The notes: generated from the letters alone by a model not told the origin. A stretch of 64,000 bases of DNA from Microlunatus antarcticus (GCF_014193425.1 NZ_JACHZG010000001.1:3162001-3226000), one strand, 5' to 3'. Positions 8,270 to 16,189 are shown, counted from the stretch's first letter. Translations and numbers: made by a program.

Positions 8270-8464
8270 CTACCGGTGCGGGTCTACGGCCGGATCGGAG
8301 GGGCTCTCGCGAGCCGGCATCGGAGGAGCTGCGTCGTCCACCTGGGCCAGGCGGATCGCGCGGACGTCCGCGGCGATCTGCTTCACGTGGCCCTGGACGC
8401 TCAGCACGAACCAGACGCCAAGCAGCAGGAGGGCGAGGTTGACGTACCCGGTGATGTCGGTCAT
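8270..8464 (-). CDS. Small single-pass membrane protein
   Basis: 64 residues. One hydrophobic helix (YVNLALLLLGVWFVLSVQGH, about residues 7-26) is followed by a charged segment and a Pro/Ser-rich tail. A clear ribosome site (GAAGGAAC) precedes the ATG. No family is recognised; small proteins of this shape are common in actinobacteria. It lies downstream of the MBL hydrolase on the same strand with a 59-bp gap. Confidence 0.6.
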   Translation of the reverse strand: MTDITGYVNLALLLLGVWFVLSVQGHVKQIAADVRAIRLAQVDDAAPPMPARESPSDPAVDPHR

Positions 8465-8523
8465 GACGTTCCTTCGATGGAGGGCGGCACCAGCATGGCG
8501 GCACCCAGGTGCATCACATCCCT

Positions 8524-9147
8524 TCAGACCGCGCTCGGCCGCCACGGCTCGTGGGTGTGCGAGAGCCAGACGAGCTCCGGGTCGAGCGCACGGACGAGGC
8601 GCTGCCCCTCTGTACGCGGGTCGTCGAGCTCGCCGAACCAGACCGCCGTGTCGCCGGCGATCACGACCGGACGCCCGCCGGTCTCGACGACGACCACCTG
8701 CGAACCGGCTGTGTGGCCGGGGGCCGGGACCAGCCGGATGCCGGGCAGCAGCTCGAGCTCTCCGTCGACCGGCACGTACCGCACGCCGGTAGCGTCGACC
8801 CACGCGGGGATCGTGTAGTCCTCCTGCGTCCGCGCGTCGTCGAGCTCGCGGCGCTGGACGTACGTGGGTCTGCCGGCGAAGAGGTGGTTGCCGCCGCAGT
8901 GGTCGAAGTGCAGGTGCGTGTTGACGACGAGGTCGATGCTGGCGAGGTCGAGGTCCCACTCAGCCACGGGACGCAGCCTCGGGTCCAGGTCGGCGACCGC
9001 CGGGTGCAGCTCGGTCAGTCCCGTGTCGACGAGCAGGCGCCCGTCCGGGTGGTCGACGACGTGCACGTATACCGGCATCAGACTGCCGTCGGCCAGCAGG
9101 TCGGCGACGTGGACCGGCGTGATCGTGACCGCGCCGCCGGAGGTCAC
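8524..9147 (-). CDS. MBL-fold metallo-hydrolase (lactonase-like)
   Basis: 207 residues. The dinuclear zinc motif HLHFDH is at 78-83, with later ligands at H145 (GHTAGS), D166 (GDTAVW) and H199 (SHTHEP). The arrangement resembles N-acyl-homoserine lactonases and related MBL hydrolases; the substrate is not shown. The GTG start overlaps the TGA of the upstream Gfo/Idh/MocA gene as GTGA, so the two are translationally coupled. Confidence 0.85.
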   Translation of the reverse strand: MTSGGAVTITPVHVADLLADGSLMPVYVHVVDHPDGRLLVDTGLTELHPAVADLDPRLRPVAEWDLDLASIDLVVNTHLHFDHCGGNHLFAGRPTYVQRRELDDARTQEDYTIPAWVDATGVRYVPVDGELELLPGIRLVPAPGHTAGSQVVVVETGGRPVVIAGDTAVWFGELDDPRTEGQRLVRALDPELVWLSHTHEPWRPSAV

Positions 9148-10184
9148 CGGCTGGGGACGTCGACCGTGGTGCCGGTGGCCGCGCTCCGGCGCGCCGCGTC
9201 GAGGACGGTCGCGGTCGCGACGGCGTCCCACGGGTCGACCGGGACCGGGGACGTCCCGCGTACGGCGGCGGCGAACTGCTCGTAGAACTGGTCCCAGCGG
9301 CCGCGCTCGCTGGGCACGACCTCGCTCTCGACGCCGCGGTGCAGCGTGCCCCAGGCCGCCTCGACCTCCTGGCCCCAGTCGTCGCCTTCGCTCGACGGCG
9401 TCCGCCCGGCGATGAGGGCCTCCTCCTGCCCGTCCATCGGCGAGGTGACGACGAACGTGGCCTCGTCCCCGCTCACCCGGAAACGCGGCCGCGGCGAGCT
9501 CTGCCGCCACGCGCCCGACAGCTGCGAGCGCATGCCGCTCGCGTGCTGCAGCAGCACCAGGACGTCGTCCTCGACCTCGGGCTCGATCTCGTGCGTCTCG
9601 GCGTAGACCCGCTCCACCGGCCCGAAGAGGTGCAGGGCCTGGTCGACGAGGTGGCTGCCGAAGTCGCGCAGCAGCCCACCGCCCGCCGCCGGCGGCACGG
9701 GGTCCGAGGCCCAGCGCTCGAACGCCGACTCGAAGCGCCGCACCTCGCCCAGGCTGCCGGCGTCCAGCAGCCGACGCACCGTCAGGAGGTCGGAGTCCCA
9801 GCGTCGGTTCTGGTACGGGCTGAGCAGCACGCCCTCGCGCTCGGCCAGCTCGACAGTGCTGCGGGCGGCCTCGGCGTCGAGCGCGAACGGCTTGTCGCAG
9901 ACGACGGGCACTCCCCGGCGCAGCAGCTGGTCCGTGACCGCCGTGTGCGTCGCTGCGGGCGTGCACACAGTGACGGCGTCGACGCCCGCCGCGAGCAGGT
10001 CGTCGACCGTGTCGTGCAGGGCGACCCCGGGGTGCTCCTCGGCGACCTCGGCGCGCCGTTCCGGCGAGCGCGTGACGACGCCGACCAGCTCGCAGCCGGG
10101 GGCGCCAGCGATCATCGGTGCGTGGAAGTACCGGCCCCCGAAGCCGTAGCCGACCAACCCGAACCTCACCGCAGCGTCAGACAC
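9144..10184 (-). CDS. Gfo/Idh/MocA family oxidoreductase
   Basis: 346 residues. The N-terminal Rossmann domain has GLVGYGFGGRYFHAPM near residues 8-23 and the conserved CDKPFA near residue 93. A C-terminal substrate domain contains GGLLRDFGSHLVDQALHLFG, typical of the family. Substrates are generally sugars, inositols or their acids; the exact one is unknown. The GTG lies 6 nt after TACGAT. It is coupled to the MBL hydrolase, so the pair may process the same lactone or acid. Confidence 0.87.
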   Translation of the reverse strand: MSDAAVRFGLVGYGFGGRYFHAPMIAGAPGCELVGVVTRSPERRAEVAEEHPGVALHDTVDDLLAAGVDAVTVCTPAATHTAVTDQLLRRGVPVVCDKPFALDAEAARSTVELAEREGVLLSPYQNRRWDSDLLTVRRLLDAGSLGEVRRFESAFERWASDPVPPAAGGGLLRDFGSHLVDQALHLFGPVERVYAETHEIEPEVEDDVLVLLQHASGMRSQLSGAWRQSSPRPRFRVSGDEATFVVTSPMDGQEEALIAGRTPSSEGDDWGQEVEAAWGTLHRGVESEVVPSERGRWDQFYEQFAAAVRGTSPVPVDPWDAVATATVLDAARRSAATGTTVDVPSR

Positions 10185-10190
10185 CCGGGG

Positions 10191-10196
10191 ATCGTA
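10191..10196 (-). promoter_or_regulatory. Leaderless -10 box TACGAT
   Basis: TACGAT lies 6 nt before the GTG of the Gfo/Idh/MocA gene and fixes that start. Confidence 0.55.
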
Positions 10197-10225
10197 TCGA
10201 GCGGCCCGAGCGCTCGGAGCAGCCG

Positions 10226-10672
10226 CTACGGCTCGGCTCGCCACTCGAGGGTCTCCCCGTCCCGTCTCGCCCGCTCGACGACCGCGCGACGGCCGTCCCA
10301 CTCGGCGCGGGCGACCCGGGCCAGCTCCGCGAACGCGGCGGCAGCGTCAGGGTTCCGTGGTGGCCCGGCACCACGCACCCGGCGGTGGGACTCGCCGAGG
10401 TCGTGCTCGACCTGGAAGTCGTCACCGATCTGGTCCGCGAGCCGCCGGGCGAGCCTCGCGCCCTCCGCGTGGAAGGCGGCCTCGACCCCTGCCGCGCGCC
10501 ACGCGAGGTCGGCCGTGAGTCCGGCGTAGTAGGAGGCGTCCCACGCCCGGAGATCAGCGATCAGCCGCGGGTCGAGCCGTGTGTCCTCGTACGGGACCGG
10601 GCCCCGGAACCAGATGACGGACTCGGCGTAGTCGGGGAAGAGGCGCACCACGGAGGTGGCGTACTCGCTCAC
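10226..10672 (-). CDS. Hypothetical protein
   Basis: 148 residues, mostly helical, not recognised as any family. The N-terminus (SVVRLFPDYAESVIWFRGPV) is followed by LDPRLIADLRAWDASYYAGL and a charged C-terminal half. Another GTG seven codons upstream could be used. It ends 41 bp before the Gfo/Idh/MocA start on the same strand. Codon composition is normal for the window. Confidence 0.65.
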   Translation of the reverse strand: MSEYATSVVRLFPDYAESVIWFRGPVPYEDTRLDPRLIADLRAWDASYYAGLTADLAWRAAGVEAAFHAEGARLARRLADQIGDDFQVEHDLGESHRRVRGAGPPRNPDAAAAFAELARVARAEWDGRRAVVERARRDGETLEWRAEP

Positions 10673-10797
10673 CCCGACCCGGGACCTGACCACGAGGCCC
10701 AGCCTAGAGATGCTCCGCGGCGAGCACGTGCTGCGGACGCGCACCAGCCTCGTCCCACCGCCGCTCGGAGCGCGCACTCCGACGGCTTGCGTCGGCC

Positions 10798-10803
10798 TAC
10801 CAT
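10798..10803 (+). promoter_or_regulatory. Leaderless -10 box TACCAT
   Basis: TACCAT lies 7 nt before the ATG of the 52-residue protein gene. Confidence 0.5.
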
Positions 10804-10810
10804 CAGGCCC

Positions 10811-10969
10811 ATGGCGAAGGTCGGGGCAGTCGTACGGCGCGGCGAGGACTACGGGGTCGTGACGACGGTCAACGACAAGAAGTTCGACGAGGTCGAGGTC
10901 GAGTGGGACGACGGCAGCACCGAGTGGGTCAAGGTCGCCGACCTGGAGTGGATCGTCTCGCACGAGTGA
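10811..10969 (+). CDS. Small conserved-looking protein
   Basis: 52 residues: MAKVGAVVRRGEDYGVVTTV begins a beta-rich sequence that continues with acidic residues and ends VADLEWIVSHE. It resembles a small barrel domain (KOW or Tudor-like), but this is only an impression. Third positions are strongly GC-biased, supporting coding. The ATG has a TACCAT box 7 nt upstream. Confidence 0.6.
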   Translation: MAKVGAVVRRGEDYGVVTTVNDKKFDEVEVEWDDGSTEWVKVADLEWIVSHE

Positions 10970-11024
10970 CGACCGGCCCTGCCGGTCCGCCGCCCTCGAT
11001 GCGCTCTCTGGGACGATGACCCGC

Positions 11025-11420
11025 ATGGAGCGGCAGCGCGTGGTCCGGATCGTCGCCCTCGCAGCGGCGGCGCTGCTCGCGGTGGTGGTCGTCGTCGGGC
11101 TGGTCCGGGCGTCGGACTCCGGCAGTTGGGTGCTCGCCTCCAGCGCCTTCGTCCTGATGGCCGCCGCGGTGAGCCAGTGGGCAGCCGTACGGGCCCGCGC
11201 TCGCGGCGGACGCCTGGTCGCCTGGGAGACCGCGCTCCTGGTCGTGCTCGGTGTGCTGGGTCTGGTCCTCTGCTGGCTCGACTTCGTCACCGTCGAACGC
11301 GACAACCGCGCCTTCACCGTCCTCTTCGCGGCGGCCCTGATCATCGTGGTCGGCGGCGTGGTGGGCACCTACCGGCCGTCCGCCGGCCCTCGCACCGCGG
11401 CGGGCGACGTCAGCAGCTGA
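11025..11420 (+). CDS. Multi-pass membrane protein of unknown function
   Basis: 131 residues with four predicted hydrophobic helices (about 8-27, 33-50, 62-80 and 92-112) and a short polar tail. No family is recognised. An ATG three codons upstream is also in frame; this one was chosen because GACGAT lies 7 nt before it. It faces the response regulator gene. Confidence 0.62.
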   Translation: MERQRVVRIVALAAAALLAVVVVVGLVRASDSGSWVLASSAFVLMAAAVSQWAAVRARARGGRLVAWETALLVVLGVLGLVLCWLDFVTVERDNRAFTVLFAAALIIVVGGVVGTYRPSAGPRTAAGDVSS

Positions 11421-11422
11421 TC

Positions 11423-11447
11423 GGCGCCGACTCTCACGGCCGGCGCC
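11423..11447. terminator. Short hairpin between convergent genes
   Basis: ggcgccg at 11423-11429 pairs with cggcgcc at 11441-11447. The loop contains the stop codon of the response regulator. A 7-bp stem makes this only moderately convincing. Confidence 0.4.
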
Positions 11448-12090
11448 AGCCCGCCTCGTACGCGACGATGATCGCCGCCGCGCGGTCGCGGGCCCCCAGC
11501 TTCTGCAGCACCGAGGAGACCTGCGACTTCACGGTGCGCTCCGTCGTCCGAAGCGAGGCCGCGATCTCGGCGTTGCTCGCGCCCTGGCAGACCAGGTCGA
11601 GCACCTCGCGCTCGCGCGGGGTCAGCCGCGCCAGCGCCTTCGTGCCGGCCGGCTCGGCGACGGGCTGGGCCACGGCCCGGTCGACGACCCGCGGCAGCAC
11701 GCGCGGGTCGATCCACCGTCCGCCCGCCGCGACCGTGCGCACCGCGGCGACGAGCGACTCGGCCGGGCTGTCCTTCAGCACGAACCCGCCGACACCGGCG
11801 GCCAGCATCGGCCACAGGACCTCGTCGTCGTCGAACGTCGTGAGCGCCAGGATCGGCGGCGGCTCGGGCGAGGACCGGATCAGCCGGGCCGCCTCGATCC
11901 CGTCCATCACCGGCATCCGGACGTCGGTCAGCACGAGGTCGGGACGCAGGTCGGCGCTGGCCTGGACGAGCGCCCGCCCGTCGCCGCACTCGGCGACGAC
12001 CTCGAGGTCGGGCTCGCTGCTGAGCACGAGCGCGAGGCCGGACCTGATCATGGCCTGGTCGTCGGCGATCACCAGTCGCAGGCCGGTCAC
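11434..12090 (-). CDS. NarL/LuxR-type response regulator
   Basis: 218 residues. The receiver domain has the acidic pair at 10-11, phosphoacceptor D56 (LVLTDVRMP) and K106 (VLKDSP). A LuxR helix-turn-helix follows at about 150-210 (LTPREREVLDLVCQGASNAE). The GTG start overlaps the histidine-kinase TGA as GTGA, so kinase and regulator are coupled. The target genes are unknown; the divergent membrane-protein genes at 13.3-14.8 kb are nearby candidates. Confidence 0.93.
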   Translation of the reverse strand: MTGLRLVIADDQAMIRSGLALVLSSEPDLEVVAECGDGRALVQASADLRPDLVLTDVRMPVMDGIEAARLIRSSPEPPPILALTTFDDDEVLWPMLAAGVGGFVLKDSPAESLVAAVRTVAAGGRWIDPRVLPRVVDRAVAQPVAEPAGTKALARLTPREREVLDLVCQGASNAEIAASLRTTERTVKSQVSSVLQKLGARDRAAAIIVAYEAGWRRP

Positions 12091-13199
12091 CGGACGACTA
12101 GCCCGGCTCGGGCGGTGACGTCCTGCGGCAGGCGGCACTCCACGACCCACCGGTCACCCGTGGGTCCGCTGCTGAGCGTCCCGCCGAGGGCGGTGACCTG
12201 CTCGCGCAGCCCGGCGAGGCCGTACCCGCCGGGTCCCGACCGCTGGCCGGGCGAGCCGGCGTTCGCCACGACCACCGTCGCTCCCCCGTCGTCGACCAGG
12301 GTCCGGACGCTCACCGCAGCACCTGGGCTGCGGTAGCGGGCGGCGTTCGCGAGCGCCTCCTGCACGACGCGGTAGAGGGTGCCGCGGACCAGCAGCGGCA
12401 GGGCGTCGGTCCGCTCGTCCGCCTCGAGGTCGACCTCGACGCCGGCGGCGCGGTAGGTCTCGACGAGCCGTACGAGGTCGACGGCCGCACCCGGTGCTTC
12501 GTCGCCCGCCCGGAGCAGCCCGACGACCTCCCGGATCCCGTCGAGGCTCTCCCGGCACATCTGCTCCGCCTCCGCGAGCGCCTGCTCGGCCCGGGCGGGG
12601 TCGGCTCTCAGCACGCGTCGGGCGCCGCCGACCTGGAGGACGACCACCGTGAGCGAGTGCGCGACGAGGTCGTGGACGTCCCGGGCGAGCCGGGTGCGTT
12701 CCTCCTGCGCGGAGAGGGCGGCGAGGCGCGCGTCGGCGGTGCGCAGCTGCGCGTCCAGCCGGCGGGAGCGGCCGAGCAGCATCCCGACCACGATGCCGAA
12801 CAGGTTGCCGATGGCGAAGTAGAAGACGCCCTCGTTGAAGCTCCGGCTCGCCAGGCTGGCGAAGGGCAGCACGATCCCGGCCGCGGCGAGGGCGACGAGC
12901 TGGCCCGTCCGGTCGGCCCGGCTCGCCAGGAGGCACAGCACCGTGGTGCCGAGGAACACGGACGCGTTGAGCTCGTCGACAACCAGGATCGCCACGACCG
13001 GCGTCAGCCCGAGCACGACGAGCAGCCACGAACGCGGCGGACGCCCGACCGCGACCAGGACCCAGGGCGCGACGGCCACGGCGAGCAACGGGGCCACCAC
13101 GGGGAGCTGGTCTGTCGTCACGCAGGTGGCGACCACGGCGAGCACCACCGGCACCAGCCACACGAGGTCGGGCAGCACGTCGCCGCGCCGTTCGCTCAC
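12087..13199 (-). CDS. Sensor histidine kinase (HisKA_3 type)
   Basis: 370 residues. Five or six membrane helices fill residues 10-142, then a HisKA_3 dimerisation domain carries the phospho-acceptor H176 in LARDVHDLVAHSL. The ATPase domain includes VVQEALANAARY (N box) and GGYGLAGLREQV (G box). There is no extracellular sensor domain, so it probably senses within the membrane. The GTG start overlaps the stop of a 9-codon leaderless ORF as GTGA, which may set its translation. Confidence 0.92.
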   Translation of the reverse strand: MSERRGDVLPDLVWLVPVVLAVVATCVTTDQLPVVAPLLAVAVAPWVLVAVGRPPRSWLLVVLGLTPVVAILVVDELNASVFLGTTVLCLLASRADRTGQLVALAAAGIVLPFASLASRSFNEGVFYFAIGNLFGIVVGMLLGRSRRLDAQLRTADARLAALSAQEERTRLARDVHDLVAHSLTVVVLQVGGARRVLRADPARAEQALAEAEQMCRESLDGIREVVGLLRAGDEAPGAAVDLVRLVETYRAAGVEVDLEADERTDALPLLVRGTLYRVVQEALANAARYRSPGAAVSVRTLVDDGGATVVVANAGSPGQRSGPGGYGLAGLREQVTALGGTLSSGPTGDRWVVECRLPQDVTARAGLVVR

Positions 13200-13225
13200 C
13201 GGTCCACGTCCGTCAGGCCTCGCAC
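13196..13225 (-). CDS. Possible 9-residue leaderless leader ORF of the kinase gene
   Basis: A GTG lies 6 nt after TAGCCT (13232-13237) and opens VRGLTDVDR. Its TGA overlaps the kinase GTG as GTGA. No Shine-Dalgarno sequence precedes the kinase start, so ribosomes finishing this ORF could re-initiate there. This is inferred from spacing alone. Confidence 0.45.
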   Translation of the reverse strand: MRGLTDVDR

Positions 13226-13231
13226 CTGGTC

Positions 13232-13237
13232 AGGCTA
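13232..13237 (-). promoter_or_regulatory. Leaderless -10 box TAGCCT
   Basis: TAGCCT would place the transcript start at the GTG of the 9-codon ORF leading into the histidine kinase. Confidence 0.5.
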
Positions 13238-13355
13238 ACGACGGCGCCGACCCGACCGCATCGGCCGCGCGGACACCTCCGGGCGTCCGCACGGCCGATG
13301 GACCCGCGGCGCCGAGGACGATGTGCGGGCCGCGCGACCCGACGACGATCGACTC

Positions 13356-14402
13356 ATGGCCACCACGACCACGCCGCCCCGCGTCACCCCCGCCCACGAA
13401 CCAGCTCCGAGCTCCCGCCGGTCACCGGCCGGGTTCGTCGGGCAGGCCTACCGCTGGCACCGCCCGCTGATGCTGCTGACCGCCGCGTCCGCGGTGCTCT
13501 TCGTCGGCTGCCTGGTCGGCATCGTCGCCGACCCCCGCGAGCTGACGGGGCTGCCGATCTGGGACAAGCCGGCCAAGTTCGCGGTGTCCATCGCGATCTA
13601 CGCCGCCACCCTCGCCTGGCTGCTCTCGGTGATGCCGCGGCACCGACGCCTCGCGTCGGTCCTCGGCACGATCTGCGCGTTCATGCTCGCCGGTGAGATG
13701 GTCGCGATCGTCACCCAGGTCGTCCGCGGGCGGACCAGCCACTTCGACTTCGCGACGCCGTTCGACACGCTCGTCTACCAGTCGATGGCCGCCATGATCG
13801 GGACGCTGTGGGTGTCCAACCTCGTGCTCGTCGTCCTGCTGCTGACCCAGCGGCTGCCCGACCTGACGCTGACGTGGGCGTTGCGGCTGGGCATGATCAT
13901 CGCCGTCGTCGGGATGGCGCTCGCCTTCCTCATGACGCTTCCGACGCCGGTGCAGCAGGCGTCCTGGGAGTCCGGCACGGAGGCCACCGTGATCGGCGCC
14001 CACACCGTGGGGCTGCCCGACGGAGGCCCGGGTCTCCCGGTCCTCGGCTGGAGCACCGTCGGCGGCGACCTGCGCATCCCGCACTTCGTCGGCATCCACG
14101 GCCTGCAGGTCATGATCGTCCTCGGCCTCGCGTTGTCGGTCCTGGGAACCCGGTTCGCCCTGCTCGCCGCTTCGGCCACCCGGACCAAGATCGTCTTCGT
14201 GACCGCGGCCGCGTACGTCGGCGTCCTGGCCGTCCTGACGTGGCAGGCCCTGCGCGGCCAGTCGATCGTCCACCCGGACGCGGCGACCGCCCTCGTCACG
14301 GCCGCTCTCGTCGCCGTCACCCTCGGCGCGTACGCGGTGGTCCTGCGGACCCGACCCCGCCTGAGCGGGTCGGTCGAGCGCGAGACGGTGAAGGCACGAT
14401 GA
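13356..14402 (+). CDS. Multi-pass integral membrane protein
   Basis: 348 residues with about eight membrane helices after a polar N-terminus. Motifs include LPIWDKPAKFAVSIAIY near residue 65 and DLRIPHFVGIHGLQVM near residue 240. I do not recognise a named family; similar uncharacterised proteins occur in actinobacteria. GACGAT lies 6 nt before the ATG. It is coupled to the DUF2834 gene by an ATGA overlap and is divergent from the two-component system. Confidence 0.75.
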   Translation: MATTTTPPRVTPAHEPAPSSRRSPAGFVGQAYRWHRPLMLLTAASAVLFVGCLVGIVADPRELTGLPIWDKPAKFAVSIAIYAATLAWLLSVMPRHRRLASVLGTICAFMLAGEMVAIVTQVVRGRTSHFDFATPFDTLVYQSMAAMIGTLWVSNLVLVVLLLTQRLPDLTLTWALRLGMIIAVVGMALAFLMTLPTPVQQASWESGTEATVIGAHTVGLPDGGPGLPVLGWSTVGGDLRIPHFVGIHGLQVMIVLGLALSVLGTRFALLAASATRTKIVFVTAAAYVGVLAVLTWQALRGQSIVHPDAATALVTAALVAVTLGAYAVVLRTRPRLSGSVERETVKAR

Positions 14403-14779
14403 GCCGGCCGACGCCGGAGGTCCGCCGGACCCCTCGAGGCTCGTTGCTCCTCGCCAGCACGTACGCCGCGCTGGCCGTCGTCGGCCTGGTCGGCACGTGG
14501 TACTTCAACCTCGGCTACCGCGGCGGGAACTACGTCGGCGACTGGTTCGCGAACGCGGCTAGCTCGTCGGCCGCCGTGGACATCCTGGTCGTGTTCGTGG
14601 TGTGCGTCGCCCTCTACGTCCGCGAGTCCCGGCGCCTGGGGTGGCGTGCGTGGGTGCCGGTGGTCTTCGCCGTGATGTCGCTCGTCCCAGCGGTGGCTTT
14701 CGCGTTCCCGCTGTTCCTGGCGCTACGCGAGGTCAGGCTGGTCCGCCGCCGATCTCCCTCTATATCCGAAGCGATATGA
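14399..14779 (+). CDS. DUF2834-like membrane protein with a replaced C-terminus
   Basis: 126 residues, three membrane helices. YFNLGYRGGNYVGDWFANA and FALREVRL-type endings match the DUF2834 family, whose function is unknown. It starts by ATGA overlap with the preceding membrane-protein gene. Its last part (from 14699) is repeated at 16100-16140 beyond an HTH/nucleotidyltransferase pair. The present tail (VRRRSPSISEAI) therefore seems to have come with the inserted segment, and the original tail lies downstream. Confidence 0.8.
   Translation: MSRPTPEVRRTPRGSLLLASTYAALAVVGLVGTWYFNLGYRGGNYVGDWFANAASSSAAVDILVVFVVCVALYVRESRRLGWRAWVPVVFAVMSLVPAVAFAFPLFLALREVRLVRRRSPSISEAI
14699..14739 (+). repeat. 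41-bp direct repeat, left copy
   Basis: 41 bp at the end of the DUF2834 gene are identical to 16100-16140. Identity stops sharply on the right side. On the left a 9-bp match (tcgctcgtc) continues beyond a diverged 12-bp stretch. The two copies bracket the HTH/nucleotidyltransferase pair. Confidence 0.95.
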
Positions 14780-14780
14780 T
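14762..14780 (+). promoter_or_regulatory. Leaderless promoter and candidate operator of the HTH/nucleotidyltransferase pair
   Basis: TATGAT (14775-14780) lies 6 nt before the ATG, predicting a leaderless message. ATATC-N6-GATAT (14762-14777) overlaps this -10 box, the position expected for an autorepressor site. These AT-rich bases stand out in a GC-rich region. Operator function is inferred. Confidence 0.55.
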
Positions 14781-14786
14781 TGCGCC

Positions 14787-15392
14787 ATGGAGGAGAGGGC
14801 GGACGACCTCGACGCGCGCACCGTCATGGAAGAGCTGCGCGAGGCGGTCCGCAGCAGCCAGCTGACCCAGACCGCATTCGCCGCAGCGCTCGGCACGTCG
14901 CAGCCCCGGCTGTCGACCTACCTGAGCGGAGCGGTGTCGCCCTCCGCCCGGTTCTTCGTCCGCGTCCGAAGGGTCGGGACGGCGCTCGGCGACCTCCACC
15001 GTCTCCATCTGCTCTCGGCACCCGCCCTGGGGGTGGCCCTCCGCCTGGCCCTGACCGACGGCCAAGAAGACTGGGCCTTCCGGCTGGTCGTGCAGGGCCG
15101 CGACCACCTCCGGCTCGTGCTGGCTCGGCACCCCCACCTCATCGCCGGCTGGACCGCCCCGCCCCTCTCGAGTGGTCGGCAGGACTGGGACACGCTGACG
15201 GCGAGCGTCACCGGCCACGAGTTCATCGAAGCCGGGCTCGAGCCTCCTTCATGGACTGCGCGCGAGCCGCTCGGCGAGCCGTGGACCTTCACCGGGGTCC
15301 TGCTCCGCCCCGAGGAGGTCAGGGACGCGACCCCAGCCTGGCTCGCCGCCCTCAACATCTTCCTGCCCGAGCGTGACCTCGTGACGGCCTGA
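14787..15392 (+). CDS. HTH protein, probable antitoxin
   Basis: 201 residues. A helix-turn-helix of XRE type lies near residues 25-60 (LTQTAFAAALGTSQPRLSTY). The remaining 140 residues form a domain I do not recognise. Only 1 bp separates its TGA from the GTG of a nucleotidyltransferase-like gene, so the two are one operon. The layout (DNA-binding protein first, nucleotidyltransferase second, palindrome over the promoter) fits a toxin-antitoxin pair. It lies within a segment bracketed by 41-bp repeats, which suggests transfer. Confidence 0.75.
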   Translation: MEERADDLDARTVMEELREAVRSSQLTQTAFAAALGTSQPRLSTYLSGAVSPSARFFVRVRRVGTALGDLHRLHLLSAPALGVALRLALTDGQEDWAFRLVVQGRDHLRLVLARHPHLIAGWTAPPLSSGRQDWDTLTASVTGHEFIEAGLEPPSWTAREPLGEPWTFTGVLLRPEEVRDATPAWLAALNIFLPERDLVTA

Positions 15393-15393
15393 C

Positions 15394-15984
15394 GTGGCAG
15401 CAGGTTCAGGCGTTCCGCGCTGGAGCCTCGACGCAGAACGCGTTCGCGAGCTGCTGATCTTGCTCGACGAGCGCCTGAAGCGGCGTGGGGTCGCGGCGAG
15501 CGTCTACGTCGTCGGAGGAGTCGCGGTCGCCCTGCGAGCCCAGCCACGTCGGCTCACCATCGATGTCGACGCGATGGTGTCGGATCAAGCGGTGCTGGAG
15601 GAAGCCGAAGCCATGGCGCTGGAGGAAGGGCTTCCTCCAGGCTGGCTGAACAGCGCTGCCCGACCTTGGCTCCCGCCCCGCCCGCCAGAAGCGCTCGCCG
15701 AGCGCAGCGCGCCCGGCCTCGACGTCCACGTCGCGCCGCTCGACCATCTTCTCGCCATGAAGATCATCGCGTTCCGGGATCGCGACGTGGAGGACATCAG
15801 AGCACTGGCGGTGGCGCTCCAGCTCGACGGAGTCTCAGCCGAGGAGCTACGTGCGCTGGTCGCTGACGTCTACGCCACCCCCGAGCTGCTCGCCACCGCC
15901 ATCGGAGGATCCGACCGAGAAGCAGGCGACGAGCTCAGGCTTCGGTGCGAACGAGTGGCTCGCTTCCTCCAGACCCGCTCATAG
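15394..15984 (+). CDS. DUF6036-like nucleotidyltransferase, probable toxin
   Basis: 196 residues. VVGGVAVALRAQPRRLTIDV followed by DAMV gives the minimal nucleotidyltransferase pattern: a glycine pair, then two aspartates two residues apart near 60-62. LDHLLAMKIIAFRDRDVEDI near residue 125 is the C-terminal signature of DUF6036/AbiEii-related proteins. In the better-studied AbiE and MenT systems such enzymes act as toxins that modify tRNA; here that is inference. It is translated right after the HTH gene. Codon use is slightly less GC-rich than in neighbouring genes. Confidence 0.75.
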   Translation: MAAGSGVPRWSLDAERVRELLILLDERLKRRGVAASVYVVGGVAVALRAQPRRLTIDVDAMVSDQAVLEEAEAMALEEGLPPGWLNSAARPWLPPRPPEALAERSAPGLDVHVAPLDHLLAMKIIAFRDRDVEDIRALAVALQLDGVSAEELRALVADVYATPELLATAIGGSDREAGDELRLRCERVARFLQTRS

Positions 15985-16078
15985 TGGAAGAGCGGTCGCC
16001 TCGGGGAAGCATCAGCCCGGACCGACCGGTCTCGAAAGGTGTTCGAGGGCCACCGCACTGGACGCGGCTCGGCCCGCG

Positions 16079-16189
16079 TCGCTCGTCGCGGCCTTGGCCT
16101 TCGCGTTCCCGCTGTTCCTGGCGCTACGCGAGGTCAGGCTCGCCTGGGCCGAGCGGACCGGATCGATTCCCGTCCCCGTTGATCAATAG
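16079..16189 (+). pseudogene. Displaced 3' end of the DUF2834 gene
   Basis: In frame this segment reads SLVAALAFAFPLFLALREVR, then LAWAERTGSIPVPVDQ and stop. It matches the end of the intact DUF2834 gene 1.4 kb upstream but has no start of its own. It overlaps the convergent hypothetical gene by 7 bp, the tight packing expected if this was the original end of the gene. Confidence 0.7.
16100..16140 (+). repeat. 41-bp direct repeat, right copy
   Basis: Identical to 14699-14739, 1401 bp apart. It marks the right edge of the HTH/nucleotidyltransferase segment. Confidence 0.95.

Noticed and set aside
15985-16078. Possible further gene in the right part of the HTH/nucleotidyltransferase segment
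   Set aside because: No frame with a start and normal codon use is present; nothing recognised.
14699-16140. 41-bp repeats as attL/attR of an integrative element
   Set aside because: No integrase or excisionase lies between them and the target is not a tRNA gene; homologous recombination is simpler.
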